Source: Corythoichthys intestinalis
Lineage: Eukaryota > Chordata > Actinopteri > Syngnathiformes > Syngnathidae
Assembly (NCBI RefSeq): GCF_030265065.1
Contig: NC_080409.1
Location: 30,080,501 to 30,144,500 of the forward strand
Direction of reading: 5' to 3'
DNA length: 64,000 nt
The notes beneath the pieces were generated by a model. The model was not told where the DNA came from. It saw nothing but the letters and a program-made list of their open reading frames with translations, and made no database searches. Within the stretch, counting starts at the first letter, position 1. The number at the start of each line of letters is the position of its first letter. The translations under genes and the position numbers were made by a program. Positions 11,704-27,913 of this stretch are shown here, in pieces.

Positions 11704-12676
11704 GGCTTGAAAACCCCAGGGATGTGGAGGGGACAGGCACTTTAGTTATACTGTTTTGTTGCTAAGCAGGCAGGCATAGCACGCTCAGTTGTACTGTATT
11801 GTAGCCTATATGCGACAATAGATGGAAATGGTTTGTTTATATTGTGTCACATCACATTAAGTTCTGTAAAATCTACCTGTCCATCTCAAATTAAATTAAT
11901 TTGAAAATTTACACTGTCATTGCTTGCAAAGTTTTAAAGTACTGCATATGTTGTTGTGACAAGCCGGTGGCAGGGTTGGGTTGGGTTGGTCTGGGGAGGC
12001 CCCATAATGGTCTCTTGTCCCCAGGCCACTGCAAGTCTGTTGACAGCCCTGTCTGTATGTGTCATTTTTTTTTCAACTGTTTTGTGCAGCAGTAATGTAA
12101 TTACATTAAAAAATAATAATAATACTGTAGCATAGCATAGCAAGTCGCCACTCGGCCAGAGGCAGGGTCGCTCCCTCCCGACTCAAGCGAACTGGCGTAT
12201 ATGTATTTGTATATGTTATGTATATGTATAAAATGCATTTAGGAAAATTAAACCACGAAAGTGAACCGCCTGGTACCCCGAGTCACACTGGCGTGCAATC
12301 GCTCTCACTTTCGTGACTTTTTGGACTTTCAAATTGTCGCCACTTCAAGGAGAGAGAGACTCACGATACAGCTGCCCTGAGAGTCTCTACATGTCTCGGC
12401 TTCACTCACTCTCACATGGTACGTTCAACAACAGCATGCAAAACTCACGCCACATTAGAACTAAATTCTGTGTATCAAATGCAACTGCTTAGTTCAGCAC
12501 AACAACATGGCCGTGGTTCGTCTGTCATCTTGCCATTGAAAAGTGTGCGAGCTGTACTTCTGCTTCCAAGGATGCCCTGTGTGTATTGTCAGAGGTTGGA
12601 GCATCACAGCTCCATGCTGTAACACTGCACATCAAGTAGCAAAGTGCACCCTGGCCCGGTTGCATTCACAAGCCAA

Positions 12677-12834
12677 GTAGGGTGCGCTTAGAACGGACCC
12701 AGACCCACGATTTTTGAGCGTTTGTTTGGTCCAAACTAGAGTTCTGGTACGAATTCACATCAGTGGACTATCTGAGAAAAAGAACTTTGGTCCGTTTAAA
12801 ACGAACCAAATAGTGCTGGTGTGAAAGCACCCTA
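12677..12834. mobile_element. Short MITE, probable hAT type
   Basis: It begins TAGGGTGCGCTTAG and ends GTGTGAAAGCACCCTA, with inverted GGTCC/GGACC blocks inside (AACGGACCC and TTTGGTCCG). There is no coding frame. The boundary and superfamily are tentative. Confidence 0.45.
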
Positions 12835-13006
12835 AGTGTTGCATTGATGCAACTATCAGAGGGCACCCTGATAAGACACTAAAATGCAGGCATTGGTATA
12901 GGTAGCACTAAGAAATAATGCACCGATGCTGCGTAATATGTGTTTTTTCAGATTTAATGTTCAACAGTCATGCTCATAATGGCCGACAGTTAAGAAAGCG
13001 GCTGTA

Positions 13007-13806
13007 TAGTGTTGTTTTCGTCAATGATGACGACAACGAAAATATTTCATCAACAAACACTTTTTTTCATGACGATGGCGAGACAATAATGAGCTAAAAA
13101 CTCCTTTTGGGAGACTAAAACATAACGAGACGATTGCCAGTTTTCGTCTGATGCGAACAAGACGAAAATGCGCAATAGTTTCTGTCACATGTTCACAAAA
13201 TCTGACATTTTATGTGTAGTTAGCCTCCATCGTAGCGTAGTGTTTGGTTGTGCCACTCGTGACGTGCTGCCCCTCCCTTCCCGACTCACCAGTGTGTCGT
13301 CTCCGGTCTCCATGCAGGCTTGCACACACGGTAAAAATTTTTTTCTTGGCAAGAGAGTACGCAATGTTGCTTTAGCTTTAAAGGTTTCAAAGTTTGTTCT
13401 GAGTAATCATCACACACTAAATGTAACTCGTAGCGTTAGCGTAGCCTTTGCGTTGGCATTAGGCTTAAACTCTCGGACAACTTTTTCACTTACAGTTCAT
13501 GGCGTCCAGGCTATAATTAATTGAAAATAACATACTGTTTTCCTGCTAAGAGTGTATGATCATCAAGATGGCGTTGTCTTTATAGAGAGACGCTATAAAA
13601 TTTGCACGTCTGTCAATGTTCATTGGAAATAGTTGGAAACCTTTATTTATTGATTTTTTGAGTAATTTTTAGACGAAATTAGTTTCGGGTTTTCGTCAAC
13701 AAAAACTAGACGAAGACAAACACATTTTGAGATTACTAAAATCGGACTTAGTATTATCGTCCAAAAGACTAAGACGAAAATTAAAAGGGCTGCTAAAACA
13801 ACACTG
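13007..13806. mobile_element. hAT-like non-autonomous element (TIR YAGTGTTGTTTTCGTC)
   Basis: The left end TAGTGTTGTTTTCGTCAATG and the right end TGCTAAAACAACACTG correspond to those of the larger copy at 57447-59240, where an 8-bp duplication supports hAT. The internal AAGACTAAGACGAAAATTAA block is also shared. No transposase frame is present. It lies in intron 3 of the REEP gene. Confidence 0.65.
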
Positions 13807-14566
13807 CTGTCCTAAAGCAAGCAGAGTTTGTCACCCTTCCCAAGATGGCCATCGATTACAAACGTTGCTGAAGATAAGAAAACACACAACGCATTAAAGA
13901 CAGAAAAAAATTACCGAAAGCCGTTGAATAGTTTTTTGTAAGATGGAAAATGGCAGTCCTGTAATGTTTTGAGCTGAGAAAATGACTGTTTATTCTGTTA
14001 TTTTAGCAATCAAATTTTCAAAGTTAGAGCCTATACTTAAAATGGTACAAGATGCGCATGAATGGCACATGGCCATCTATAAAAAAAAAAAAAATTTGCT
14101 TTTTTTGAAGCTAGCGAAGTTGTATAGTCTGCTAGCGAGTGATTAGCACATGAGCTAAGCTAACGTACTAATATGGTATAATGGCATACACTGTGCATTC
14201 AATACTAAAATGTTTGTATTGAATGCACAGTGAATTTGTCTTTTTTTCCCCTCCCCATTTCATAAAGGTTAAAGTGCAGTATCCAACCAAGCCATGATAG
14301 CAATGTATGCAGTAATTGGTATTTAAGAAAAAAAACTATTTTGTGTAATTTCTTCAAAAACATATCTGTACAGTATTGTCATACACGGATACCACACAGG
14401 CTGGTATCGGAATCTGGAGCCAAAAAAAAAAAAAAAAGGCACTACTTTCAATTGTAAAGCCTCCAGAAGAGGTTCTGAAAGTGATAGAAAATAATGGATT
14501 GGATGTCTGACGGTAGCACTCAGAGAACAAACTATTCTTTGAAGTGGTGCTTGCTGTAAAATGTTA

Positions 14567-17645
<3,079 letters not shown>

Positions 17646-17717
17646 TATACAGTACGTACATATTATTGATCCAAATAATTACTATACTCGTGAACATATA
17701 TATATATATATATATAC

Positions 17718-19390
17718 CAGGGTTGAAAGTGGCTTGATTTTCTTGCCAGAACGCCCTGACATAAACGTCGCTACGGCGCCAGAATAATAATTATTTTTTT
17801 GTCCTAAAACCACAGAAATGCAAAGAAAACTGCTTTTGGCCGTTATACCTATAACAGAAAATAGAAAAACAGATTTTAAACAGGCATTAGGGTACTGCAT
17901 TCTACTTACTGTAACAAGGCATACATGAGAAACTGATTCTCATTCAAAATTGTATTTTTTCAATGATGTGCTAAACAAAGTAACTTACATTAACAAATAA
18001 GTGCAAATTACTTACATTATGCACAGTGAAATTGAATATATTTTGAAGATAATGCAAACAATGACTTTTTTTTAAATATATATATATTACAAGGAAATAA
18101 AGATGTAGCCTAACATAGGCACATGAATTTAAAAAGTCCAAAGTGCACTTTCACTATATTGCCAAATGTATCACATTTGAGACAAGCATTTCTGGACCTC
18201 ATTGCAGTTAAAAATTTCAATTACCGGTAAGATATATTTGTTTTACCACGAGAACTGCATGTAATACTTAATGTATCATTCATTATACAAATTAGTGAAC
18301 ATACAGTACAGGCCAAATGTTTGGACACACCTTCGTGCGTTTTATTTTCATGACTATTTACATTGTAAATTCTCATTGAAGGTAATAAAACTATGACTGA
18401 ACACGTGTGGAATTATGTACTTAGCAAAAAAAAGGTGAAATAACTAAAACATGTTTTAAAACATGTTTTATATTCTAGTATCTCCAAAGCAGCCACCCTT
18501 TGATCCGATTACATTTTTGCACACTCTTTCACACTCTCTCGTTGAACATTAAGAGGTAGTCACCAGAAATGGTTTTCAATTCACAGGTATGCATTATAAG
18601 GGTTAATTAGTCCAATTTGCTTTTATCAATGGGACTGGGACCTTCATTTGTGTTGCATCGAATGAGGTGTGTCTAAACTTTTGGCCTGTACAGTATAGAA
18701 ATTCATTAAAATATTCAAAACGTTTTCTTATAATTAAGGACCACATAAAGCTTTCAAATTGAAAAAAACTGATTTTTCTATTAATTATTTCCCGGGTCAG
18801 GTATTATTGGGTTAACATGAAAGATGTTCTGAACTTCCCCATCACAGAAAATAAAATAAGTCTCTTCAACGCTTTCATTTCTCTTAAAAGATATCATTTT
18901 TCCGTTGCATCGGCCTTTTTTATCGCATTAATTCAACAAGCTCGTTCTTTTTTTTGTTGTTGTTGTCCCAGAACAAACGTGCTTTTGAACAAATCAGAGC
19001 TAACTATCTATGCTGATCACATGTCAGTATGTCAGCCAGTTGAACAGACAACTGGAGTACCGGCCAGGGAGGGTGGTTAGCTGAGCGCTATGCAGACATC
19101 GATGCGGCACATCAGACACACACCGCAAGAACCCCATGCTGTTCGTGGAATAAATAAATAATAAATATCGGTGGAAACGGATGACGGCACACAAGCACTT
19201 TATTACGCTTGTTGTTAACACTTGTGTATGTAAATTTGACGTTAGTAAATTGTTTTCTTCTTGGAGATACGTGTGTGATAACCTGGCAGTTTGTTTTTTT
19301 TTTTAAATGGAGGTTTGACAGTTGCCATCATATTTTCAGGATCAAAGCACATTTTATACCGGAATGGCATTCCGGCCCACTTTCACCCCG
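17718..19390. mobile_element. hAT-type element (TIR CAGGGTTGAAAGTGG)
   Basis: The left end CAGGGTTGAAAGTGGC and the right end GCCCACTTTCACCCCG are inverted. The flanking octamers ATATATAC (17710-17717) and ATATATAG (19391-19398) match at seven of eight positions, as expected for a hAT duplication, although they lie in AT-rich sequence. No intact transposase frame was seen. A Tc1/mariner-like element is nested at 18304-18693. It lies in intron 2 of the REEP gene. Confidence 0.7.
18304..18693. mobile_element. Short Tc1/mariner-like non-autonomous element
   Basis: The left end CAGTACAGGCCAAATGTTTG with GACACACCTTC, and the right end GTGTGTCTAAACTTTTGGCC with TGTACAG, are inverted and TA-flanked. 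The internal 0.39 kb has no transposase. It is a non-autonomous member of a terminal-repeat type frequent in fish. Confidence 0.75.
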
Positions 19391-19489
19391 ATATATAGTT
19401 TTGTTCAAAAGAATGCTTTTCATCCAAATGATAATATGTCAACATTTCTTTGTTATTTTTTTTTTTTATAATGTATGCACTTTTTTTCT

Positions 19490-19665
19490 CTTAAACAGGG
19501 CACTCATTTAATTCACTGGCTGCTATTGACAGTTGACATCCTACTCATTTTAACTGGTAAGGGCAAATGAACGAACTGAAAAATGAGCCTTCAAGGCCAT
19601 AACTCCCAGTTTTTAATTGAATTGGACATTTACCACCGTCAATGGCATGCAATGAGTTAAATACT
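19490..19665. repeat. TGCCATTGAC-family hairpin repeat
   Basis: The left half is ATTCACTGGCTGCTATTGAC with CCTACTCATTTTAACTGG. The right half is AATTGAATTGGACATTTACC with GTCAATGGCATGCAATGAGTT. The halves are complementary in outline, the structure seen in the IgL spacers. Confidence 0.55.
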
Positions 19666-20079
19666 ATGAAACATTACTTGGAGCCGTAAGCAGAATGTAT
19701 TTCTTTTTTTATTCATTTTAATTTTATTTATTTAGCTGTTATTAACATTGTATTAATTTATACATTTACCCTAATGTATATGAGATTTAAAAATACAGTA
19801 TGATTAATAATTTAAAAATAATATAATAATTGCTAATATCTAAAACACTTTTAAATGACCAAAACTAGTGACTTGTCCTATAAAAGGTAAAGGGTCGTAA
19901 GTGGCAACTTATGAATAGCTGTTTACTGTAGTGACATCTCTCCCTGAAAGGTTAAATGAAAATGTGTTAAATGTGTACATAATTTCATATAAAAGATAAA
20001 AACATACATGTTTATAAAAATAAAAATAATTGTGGGGGAAAAATGATGAAAAAAAAGTGGATATAAACCTAAATTATTA

Positions 20080-20421
<342 letters not shown>

Positions 20422-21215
20422 TCATCATTAAGGCCGCAAAATGTAAATATTTGACTTGCAAATTTTAGACAAAAAGGGTTTACCAAAAGAGGATGGATTA
20501 CAAAGTGGAGGAGCTGAAAGGACAGCGCGTGATGCGTTCTTGCATCTCATTTTGGTTGTGAAAAATAGACAGCTGCCTCCACCAGAACGCTGAACTGGAA
20601 GAACCAGTTCAAGACCACAAAGGTTGTTTATTAAAGAAAATATTTTCATATGAAAAAACATTCTGATGTGAAAATTGAAAATTACAGTACAAAAAAAACC
20701 ACAAAGATAATAAACGAAAAATAACATTAAAAATAAAGAATCTATTTTAGAAATTTACAATAAAATGAGCAGACCAAATTATATTTTTTAAAAATATTAG
20801 CTATAAGTACAATTTGAACCATAACTTGATAAAATATTGATATTTAAAATGGAGTATTTATAAAGAGAAAATGTAATCAAAAACATTGATTGAAAGAATA
20901 TACAGTTAATCCTTTCATGCACTAATTCCGATTGTTTTTCTTAAATGTTTTTGTTGTATTCATATGGGGCACGGTATCACACTTGCAGCACAGGGCCAAT
21001 TGCGGCCCACGGGGCATTATTTTGCGCCCCCCCCCCCCATTTGAAATCCAATAGCGAACCGCACGAATGCTATATTTAGACCGTGACGTCGCCATTGTAA
21101 CGCGGAAGTGGGTCATTATAGACACGCCCTCGCATACAATCTATGTTATTTCTGCTCGTTTTCTCCGGTAATCTTTAAAAAATAAAAAAAAATAAAATAA
21201 AATAAAAAAAGAACA

Positions 21216-21453
21216 TGCCGATCAAACGCTGCTGCTATGCAACTTGTAGAAACGACTCTAGACATTACGACATATGAAGGCTGTTTTCTTCATATGTTTC
21301 CCGAAACCAAAAACTCGGAGGAAAAAATGTGAAGAATGGATCAACTTGCGCAGACGTCCAAAAGACCAGTTTAATGCCAGCAAGGTGAAGCCATTCCGAT
21401 TTCATATGCAGTAAACATTTTGTTGGGGGCCATGGTCCTACAGAGGAGGAAGA
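21216..21453 (+). pseudogene. THAP-domain exon remnant (P-element-like transposase type)
   Basis: The plus strand starts ATGCCGATCAAACGCTGC, encoding MPIKRCCYATCRND, a THAP-like zinc-knuckle start. In a second frame follow FPKPKTRRKKCEEWINLRRR and PKDQFNASKVKPF, then remains of the conserved SKHFVGG block near 21420. A GTAAGT-type donor closes the exon at about 21454. A stop and frame changes interrupt it. Fish genomes carry many such THAP genes of transposon origin; this one is dead and lies in intron 1 of the REEP gene on the opposite strand. Confidence 0.65.
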
Positions 21454-22330
21454 GGTAAGTCATTTTGACTTATTTTTTAGCGAGGTGTTTTGCTGTGCTG
21501 CTTCTATCTGACAATGAATGACCTGATAAAAATTAAAATGGTATCTGACTGCCACCGTCACCTTTTCTGTTGTAAAAAAAAAAAAAAAAAAAAAAAAAGT
21601 TATTATGAAAAAATTAAAGGTGTTCATTGGCTGTCACTGAGTAGGATTTGCAATCGCTACACAAAAATAGCAATGTAAATTGACCCCAAGAACAGCCAGA
21701 GACGTAAGACAACCAGAGGATATGATATATAAGAACGACAGGGCATATCGTGGTAAACGATAGATTGTTGAAACAGGAGAATGTCATTGTCAGTGGCGTA
21801 AGGCAATGCACACAAGAAAAAGGTGAAAAACTCTGGATCATGTAGGCTCTTTTTCCCCAGTCTTTTTCAGCCCTCGACACTCAAGCCATCTCTTTAACTG
21901 AACGTTTGTATGTTCTTCCACATCTTTACCAGTGAATTTGGCACCAGGGACATCATTTTCCAACAAAATTGGTAGGTTTAGCTGAGTAAACATCTCGCTC
22001 GTACACTATTTCCATGCATTTACTATTAGAGACAAGCGAGAGGTTGACCCACCTAGCAACAATTGCTAACGTCATGAATATTAATGAGCAAAAGTGACGT
22101 GTTACTTGCGGTACGCCATTGTAGTAGTGATGCCTGCACGTATTTTGTAATTGCCAAAAAAATAAAATTTTAATAAAATGAATTAACTCATTTCAAATGA
22201 CCCATTTTGGAGGGGAAACAATTATGTAAATGGTAATGACTGAAGTTAATTAAAAAAAAAAAAAAATTTAACTTTAAAAAACCTTTAAAAATGAATTAAA
22301 ACAAATTGTACTAAAATGGGGGGGTATATA

Positions 22331-23111
22331 AGGCTACGTTCATACTACAGGTCTTAATGCACGAATCCGATTTTTTCGTGTTTTTCCGACTCGAGTTAGG
22401 CATTAACTTGACGGTCTGAACGTGACAAGTCGCATAGAACTGGACCATTTCAAATCCGATCTGGGCCACATATTTCCAGACTGTCGTGGCGGTCTGTACT
22501 GTCCAGTCTCTCAAATCGGAATTCATGCAGCAATTACGTCATCAAACAGCGAGAGACGCTACGGTAGCGGTGCAGCTGTGCGTTATTAGCGCCTAGTTTG
22601 CCTTGAACAGGGCTTTTTAGGAAGGGTCGGACTTGACAAAAGTCATAAAAAAAAATAAAAATGGGTTGAGGATAAGCCTGAGAATGATCGGCTTTCTGTC
22701 TACTCCATATAAGCAATATTTCAACATTGCTTACACGGCCGAGAGTCGGGGCAAACTGCCAGTATTTGTGTGTGACATGCACGGACAGTGCGTGCATTCT
22801 ATCGATCCATATACTTTGAATATAAGCCTAGACGGGGATCATTTATGTCTGTAATTTGTGTCCTCTTTTTAAAAAGCAAAATATGATATCCCTGGAATGA
22901 CGGATGACAGCCAGCATGTGTGGTCATTTGTTTAGATGCTTCTGCGCACGAGGGTCGTCTTGTTCAGCGCATGTCGGACTGCGAATTAGTGCGCATGCGT
23001 GATACTTGAACGGTCCCAACGGACAAAGGCAGTCTGAACGGGCACGCCAAAAAAACAAATGTGGCAAAAAATCGGATTTGTGTATTACGACCTGTAGTAT
23101 GAACGTAGCCT
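22331..23111. mobile_element. MITE-like element (TIR AGGCTACGTTCATACTAC)
   Basis: The left end AGGCTACGTTCATACTACAG and the right end CTGTAGTATGAACGTAGCCT are near-perfect inverted repeats enclosing 0.78 kb without a coding frame. Further inverted words (AAATCCGATTTTTTCGTG against AAAAAATCGGATTTGTG) lie inside the termini. I found no clear target duplication, so the superfamily (hAT suspected) is unproven. It lies in intron 1 of the REEP gene. Confidence 0.75.
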
Positions 23112-24277
23112 AAATGAATAAATATAATTCAAGTAAGTGTGGCCCGAGTGTGCCCATATGAATTATTTCAAATAAATATAATTTGAGTCCGTCACAATCA
23201 ATCAGTCAATATCATTGACGATGTGTTCCCCTGAACAATGAGCACTCATCTAAAACAAACATAAACCCAACAGGTATTGTGCTTTGTCAGCAGATAAAAC
23301 ATTTGGTGCAACAGGAGACTTTTGTCGCCTTGGTCCATTAACAACTTTCTTAACCTGGCAATTATAGAACAGTAAGCCTATCAATAACTAAAAGGCCTCT
23401 CAAGAACTTGTAAACATAAGACTGTAAAATTCAAACATTTGCTAATTGCCATAGTCAGGTTTAACTGTGAAGGAAAAATACGGCCTCTAGAACAGTAACA
23501 AAACTTTGCATACTTGCAAAACAGGAGTAGAAACAAACGCACACATCCTAATTAGACACAGTGTCAAAAAAATATTATTAATAGGCCTGATAATATATAA
23601 TGTTATCGGATTTATTGGGATGACGTCATAATTCCCATTATGACCCAAAAAATTTTTACCAACTACCATAACATGTCTGTTCCCATTGGCCAGCACATTG
23701 GCACTGGATGTATTTTGGGGTGTGTTAAAAATACTCCTGGGACCAGCTGTGGTTCAGGAGGTTCATTCAACGGTTACATGAAGTAGTGTAAATGGATCAC
23801 ACCTTGTGTTTAACTGATTGCCTGCCAATGACAACAATGGACGTCCAATTTAAGTCATCAGGGAGGACTAGCTGTGAATACTCATGTTTGAGGCGTTAGA
23901 CGTCCACTTCATTTTGATAAGCAGAGACTGGCAGTGAATGGTTGCTGTCATCATTTGCAATAATTGACAACCATGTTTTATTGTTATTAATTGCATACTT
24001 ACTGGACTTTCCATTCTTTGAGTTCAAACTCTTATTCTAATCGTTTTACTATTTTCATTCACATGTATCTGTGCTCCCAAACAGCTGTTTAACAGATTAG
24101 CGGAAGCGAAAGCTGTCAGAAAAGTCCAGAAATTGCAAATACTGGCTGTGTGACGTCAAAACGGCTAACTAATAAAAGGTCGCTAGCTTGATCTCGAAGT
24201 CGCCTTTCTTGATCGTTAACGTTTTGCTTTTTTAAAATTTGCTTCAAAAGGGAATTGCACGGAGTGTATGGACGTAC

Positions 24278-24392
24278 CCAAGACGATATATTCTCTCTTC
24301 GTTCCAGTTTTTTGCTCCAGCGTTGCCAACTGGTCGGTGACAAAGTTCTTCTCATGGAGCAAAGTCACAAAACGCTCCTTGAAGTGACTCAT
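24278..24392 (-). CDS. REEP5/6-family gene, coding exon 1 with start codon
   Basis: The minus-strand ATG at 24392-24390 begins MSHFKERFVTLLHEKNFVTD, QLATLEQKTGTKREYIVL and the first base of a Gly codon, then GTACGT. It aligns over its whole length with the N-terminus of vertebrate REEP5/6 (the R-F-x-x-x-L-H-E-K-N and L-E-x-K-T-G patterns), an amphipathic segment before the first membrane hairpin. The 115 nt leave in phase 1, matching exon 2. Exons 1-4 sum to 517 nt, or 172 codons; relatives have 180-210, so only a short tail is missing. No other in-frame ATG lies close upstream. Confidence 0.93.
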
Positions 24393-24588
24393 TTTCGAGC
24401 CTGGAAACCAAGAAAAAAGAAGCCGGGATGAGGGGGCATGGTGGCGAGGGAGGGGACAAATTACTAAACAAAAGATGGCGAATTGATTAAAAAAGCTGGT
24501 TGTTTAACGAACCTTTATTGGGAAAATGTGTCCCTAAGTAGAGACTTTTAAAACGGCAGCGGTGGCTGAGCAGAGGAACGCCAACTGA

Positions 24589-24645
24589 CCAATCAAAGCC
24601 CTTGTGATACGTCAGGCGGAGCTTGAATGAACTCAGTGGCCAATC
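24589..24645 (-). promoter_or_regulatory. Putative REEP promoter with two CCAAT boxes
   Basis: CCAATCA occurs at 24589-24595 and again at 24640-24646 on the plus strand. For the minus-strand gene these are two inverted CCAAT (ATTGG) boxes about 200-250 bp upstream of its ATG and 51 bp apart. Between them lies TACGTCA, a CRE half-site. Paired CCAAT boxes are typical NF-Y sites. The assignment is inferred from position and motifs. Confidence 0.5.
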
Positions 24646-25326
24646 AGAGACGAGACTAACGTTCCGGGAGCCAGGTGACCGGAAAAAAGCGGTTCCTGGA
24701 GTACAAATATTTAAAATAATAATAATGATAAAATTAACACTGTAAATTGGGTAAATATTTGCTGTGTTCCAGTTATCCAAGCACCTGAAAAAAATTTTTT
24801 TGAAATACTGCCTTTGTCTAACTAGGAAATATTACATTGGGATTAAAAACCTCTTTCAATGGAGTCCTACAGAAGCAGAAGGCAGAAGCAAACACAAATA
24901 GTGACAAATTTACATGGGTCAATGACACTAAAATTTAAAAAATTATCAAAACAAGTACAAAAAAAGATAATCAATAATAATAATCCATAATCAATTACTG
25001 ATTTTCGTTGAATTGTCTAATTTTACAAAAAATATAAATCTCCCATTGTTTGGTCCATGTAATCCCTCCCACCTCTACTTGATTAGGCTCATTATCACCA
25101 GTGCAAAGAGCGATGGATATTAATTTGTGGTGTAAATACATTGCTTTAACCAGGATATACAGTGAGGAGCCGAGGTATTTGCACCCCTTGTGATTTTGCA
25201 AGTTCACCCATTTAGAAAATAGGTAGAAGTCTGAAATTTCAATCATAGATGCATTTTCACTTATAGAGAAATAATCCCCAAAAAAAACTCACATGATTTT
25301 TCACTTATTTATTTGTAATTTACTGG

Positions 25327-27013
25327 CAGGGCTGGCGCTAGCTATTTTGGTGCCCTAGGCATAAATGCTTTGTGGTGCCCCCCATCCACCAATACAAGAC
25401 AAAACATTCAAGGATTATACGGTGAAATATTGTTTTGAACCATGGTACAAACATTTTCTAAATTAATTATAGTATTATGCAGGCCCATATTTAAAACACA
25501 AATACATGAAAACTTTAATATTATACAGTGCCTTGCAAAAGTATTCGGCCCCCTTGAATCTTGCAACCTTTCGCCACATTTCAGGCTTCAAACATAAAGA
25601 TATGAAATTTAATTTTTTTGTCAAGAATCAACAACAAGTGGGACACAATCGTGAAGTGGAACAACATTTATTGGATAATTTAAACTTTTTTAACAAATAA
25701 AAAACTGAAAAGTGGGGCGTGCAATATTATTCGGCCCTTTACTTTCAGTGCAGCAAACTCACTCCAGAAGTTCAGTGAGGATCTCTGAATGATCCAATGT
25801 TGTCCTAAATGACCGATGATGATAGACTCCACCTGTGTGTAATCAAGTCTCCGTATTAATGCACCTGCTCTGTGATAGTCTCAGGGTTCTGTTTAAAGTG
25901 CAGAGAGCATTATGAAAACCAAGGAACACACCAGGCAGGTCCGAGATACTGTTGTGGAGAAGTTTAAAGCCGGATTTGGATACAAAAAGATTTCCCAAGC
26001 TTTAAACATCTCAAGGAGCACTGTGCAAGCCATCATATTGAAATGGAAGGAGGAGGAAGGAGGAAGAAGGTGCTCTGGTCAGATGAAACCAAAATTGAAC
26101 TTTTTGGCCACAATGCAAAACAATATGTTTGGCGTAAAAGCAACACAGCTCATCACCCTGAACACACCATCCCCACTGTCAAACATGGTGGTGGCAGCAT
26201 CATGGTTTGGGCCTGCTTTTCTTCAGCAGGGACAGGGAAGATGGTTAAAATTGACGGGAAGATGGATGCAGCCAAATACAGGAACATTCTGGAAGAAAAC
26301 CTGTTGGTATCTGCACAAGACCTGAGACTGGGACGGAGATTTATCTTCCAACAGGACAATGATCCAAAACATAAAGCCAAATCTACAATGGAATGGTTCA
26401 AAAATAAACGTATCCAGGTGTTAGAATGGCCAAGTCAAAGTCCAGACCTGAATCCAATCGAGAATCTGTGGAAAGAGCTGAAGACTGCTGTTCACAAACA
26501 CTCTCCATCCAACCTCACTGAGCTCGAGCTGTTTTGCAAGGAAGAATGGGCAAGAATGTCAGTCTCTCGATGTGCAAAACTGATAGAAACATACCTACCC
26601 CAAGCGACTTGCAGCTGTAATTGGAGCAAAAGGTGGCGCTACAAAGTATTAACGCAAGGGGGCCGAATAATATTGCACGCCCCACTTTTCAGTTTTTTAT
26701 TTGTTAAAAAAGTTTAAATTATCCAATAAATTTTGTTCCACTTCACGATTGTGTCCCACTTGTTGTTGATTCTTGACAAAAAATGAAAATTTTATATCTT
26801 TATGTTTGAAGCCTGAAATATGGCGAAAGGTTGCAAGGTTCAAGGGGGCCGAATACTTTTGCAAGGCACTGTATATATTGTTATTAGTACAATTACTATT
26901 TTTTAGGATTTTTTACAAACTTGATTTTTTGTGCCCCTTCAGGCAGAGTTGGTGCCCTACGCGCAGTGTGTGTTATGCGTATGCAGAGCGCCGTGTCTGC
27001 TTACTGGGACTCA
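25327..27013. mobile_element. Unclassified repeat segment inside element F
   Basis: Sequence beginning GCAGGGCTGGCGCTAGC and TTTTGGTGCCCTAGGC belongs to neither F nor the Tc1 copy inserted in it. Related wording (GAGTTGGTGCCCTACGCG) reappears at about 26945. The ends and class could not be settled. Confidence 0.35.
25526..26871 (+). mobile_element. Tc1-like transposon G, internally deleted
   Basis: The ends are CAGTGCCTTGCAAAAGTATT and AATACTTTTGCAAGGCACTG, perfectly inverted and TA-flanked. The transposase N-terminus starts at the ATG at 25912 (MKTKEHTRQVRDTVVEKFKA, then ISQALNISRSTVQAIILKWK). A deletion then joins it to the catalytic domain in another frame (26043-26717). That domain is open and keeps the DD34E residues in KVLWSDETK, FQQDNDPKHKA and [14 protein letters not shown]. 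Because the HTH and catalytic parts are out of frame and sequence between them is missing, it is non-autonomous. The perfect ends suggest it is comparatively young. Confidence 0.9.
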
Positions 27014-27068
27014 TACAGTGTATCACAAAAGTGAGTACACCCCTCACATTTCTGCAGATAATTAAGTA

Positions 27069-27913
27069 CAGTGGTACCTCTACATACGATCGCTTCGACA
27101 CACGAACTTTTCGACATCCGACGTAAAATTTGACTCGCCATTTGTTTCTACATCCGACGATATGCTCGAAATACGACGACAATGGCAGCACCGCAGACGA
27201 ATGCACGGCGGATTTTCTTGTGTGACAAATCAACACTGGTTTCAGAAAAGGTTGGTACAGGTGGTGAAACAAGGAAAAAGTTGACGCTTACCTTCTAAAT
27301 GAAGATGCAAATGACAGAAAAATATGAGCGTAGGGTGGGCATCCGTGAAATGGCTCAACAATACAGTACATCTCCACGGTCCTCCTCCGACCATCGTTCG
27401 CCAGTCTTTATAAGTTAAGCTGACAATTCTTATTGTGGTAACATCTCCAGAGAAATCGCCAACTTCGCCACGTTTTTATCATTTATTTCACAACTTATTC
27501 AAAACAAAAACACCTTCTGTCTGCCGCAATTGACGGTGTTAAGAAAACATTCAAAGTGAAAGTGAAACTCAAGCTCACCGGTCTGCCTCTGGCACGTCAG
27601 CACCGCGGTGCGTTCAGGGTCAGCAAAAAACGTCCGCCACATTAGAACCCGATTTGTTACATTAATACAGGAATTATTATTATTATTATTATATATATAT
27701 TGATTTATAATTTATTTGTTTTGCTATGTGTAACTGCCATTTGTAATAGTACCAGCAGTATTTTTTAAGGATTTAGTGAAGGTTTTTGGGCTGTGGAACG
27801 AATTAATGGAATTATAATGTATTCCTATGGGAAAATCCTGCTCGACATACGACCATTTCGACTTACAAACAAGGTCCTGGAACGGATTAACTTCGTATGT
27901 AGAGGTACCACTG
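27069..27913. mobile_element. Non-autonomous TA-targeting element in left arm of E1
   Basis: The ends CAGTGGTACCTCTACATACG and ATGTAGAGGTACCACTG are inverted and flanked by TA (27067-27068, 27914-27915). The second inverted block ACGACCATTTCGACTTAC / TTTCTACATCCGACG is typical of this fish MITE family. No transposase is encoded. Confidence 0.8.
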
